From: an uncultured Lachnospiraceae bacterium
GTDB lineage: Bacteria; Bacillota; Clostridia; Lachnospirales; Lachnospiraceae
Direction of reading: 5' to 3'
Length of the DNA stretch: 6,508 nucleotides
Assembly (NCBI GenBank): GCA_902764045.1
Contig: CACWUI010000131.1
Coordinates: 1 to 6,508 of the forward strand
This document shows, one piece after another, positions 6,036-6,508 of this stretch (the stretch's first letter is position 1; each line of letters opens with the position of its first letter). Below the pieces are notes generated by a model. It had not been told where the DNA came from, ran no database searches, and saw only the letters and a list, made by a program, of their open reading frames with translations. The translations under genes were made by a program, and so were the position numbers.

Positions 6036-6508
6036 GAGTTAACCGGGAGACCAACATAGTTTGCAGAAAGGTCTGAACCAGAAACGAGACCGAGTGAAGA
6101 AACCTGACCTGCATAAGTATCCCAGCTGTTGTTCTGAATTGCTGTAAGGACAGCGTTTACAGTAGCACCCAAGCCCTTCATTGCAGAAGTAACGTGCATT
6201 CCCTCGCCGTAGCTGTTAATCTGAGCAGACTGATCGACATCAACACCAATTACTTTGCCGTTAGCTTTTGCAGCAGCCTCACAAGCTGAAGTCCAGATAC
6301 CGCCACCACAAGCGAAAACAACCTCTACACCACGATTTTTATACCAGCCGTCCATTGTAGCTGTGATTGTCTGATCACCGTAGAACTGACCGCCGTAAAC
6401 ATACTCAACTGTAACATCGTTAGCAACACCAAGCTCTTCTGCAGCTTTGTTTGCGCCCTGAACGAAACCGAATCCAAAGCGAATTACAGCAGGAACAGCC
6501 ATGCCGCC
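6026..6508 (-). pseudogene. BMP-family (PnrA/TmpC-like) substrate-binding lipoprotein gene, 3'-truncated, 5' end outside window
   Basis: About 160 residues are visible, open at the window edge (reading GGMAVPAVIRFGFGFVQGA). The sequence matches the middle of BMP-family periplasmic-type binding proteins, which in Firmicutes are membrane-anchored lipoproteins feeding an ABC importer, usually for nucleosides. Recognisable parts are the GG-VPAV-RFGFGFVQGA motif, GGQFYGDQTI, VEVVFACGGG, the hinge VIGVDVDQS, the G-VTSAMKGLG segment and NYVGLPVNSW. Family similarity stops at about 6026-6035. The frame then runs on to a stop at 5840 through about 60 residues that are simply istA read in the wrong frame, so the C-terminal lobe is lost. 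The signal peptide and start lie beyond 6508. The substrate cannot be told from this fragment. Confidence 0.85.

Noticed and set aside
5610..6059. 149-codon open frame on the + strand over istA
   Set aside because: It is antisense to recognisable IstA sequence and crosses the BMP/istA junction, so it cannot be an old gene.

Overview
The window looks like a piece of a Clostridia genome, most likely a gut or rumen Lachnospiraceae. This is inferred from the MnmE sequence (for example the DDPEHIS stretch), the YhgE/Pip-type membrane protein, the BMP-family lipoprotein and the style of the two insertion sequences. GC content is moderate and spacing is compact. No rRNA, tRNA, CRISPR array or phage gene is visible.

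Layout from left to right. Positions 1-1119 (+) hold the C-terminal part of a YhgE/Pip-type membrane protein, cut by the window edge. It converges on mnmE (1140-2588, -), a complete tRNA wobble-uridine modification GTPase with its own good promoter (TTGGAT-17 bp-TATAAT) and Shine-Dalgarno site. Positions 2589-3007 hold no gene. They carry the mnmE promoter, half of a REP-like palindromic repeat and a perfect 66-bp tandem duplication. Positions 3008-4375 (-) encode an IS1182-family DDE transposase whose catalytic residues are present but whose start is not convincing. A 41-bp near-perfect palindrome at 4457-4497 looks like a bidirectional terminator and separates this element from an IS21-family remnant. 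That remnant is an intact istB (4550-5281, -) preceded by a 5'-truncated and frameshifted istA (5297-6035, -). IstA runs directly into the 3'-truncated gene of a BMP-family substrate-binding lipoprotein (about 6026-6508, -) that continues past the right edge.

The left third is ordinary chromosome: a membrane protein and a tRNA-modification enzyme. The right two thirds are insertion-sequence debris that has broken a transporter gene, or that marks a join made by the assembler. I see no new multi-gene system. The observations most worth checking are an in-frame REP-like insertion inside mnmE, the 66-bp tandem repeat beside the IS1182 element, and the abrupt BMP/istA junction.
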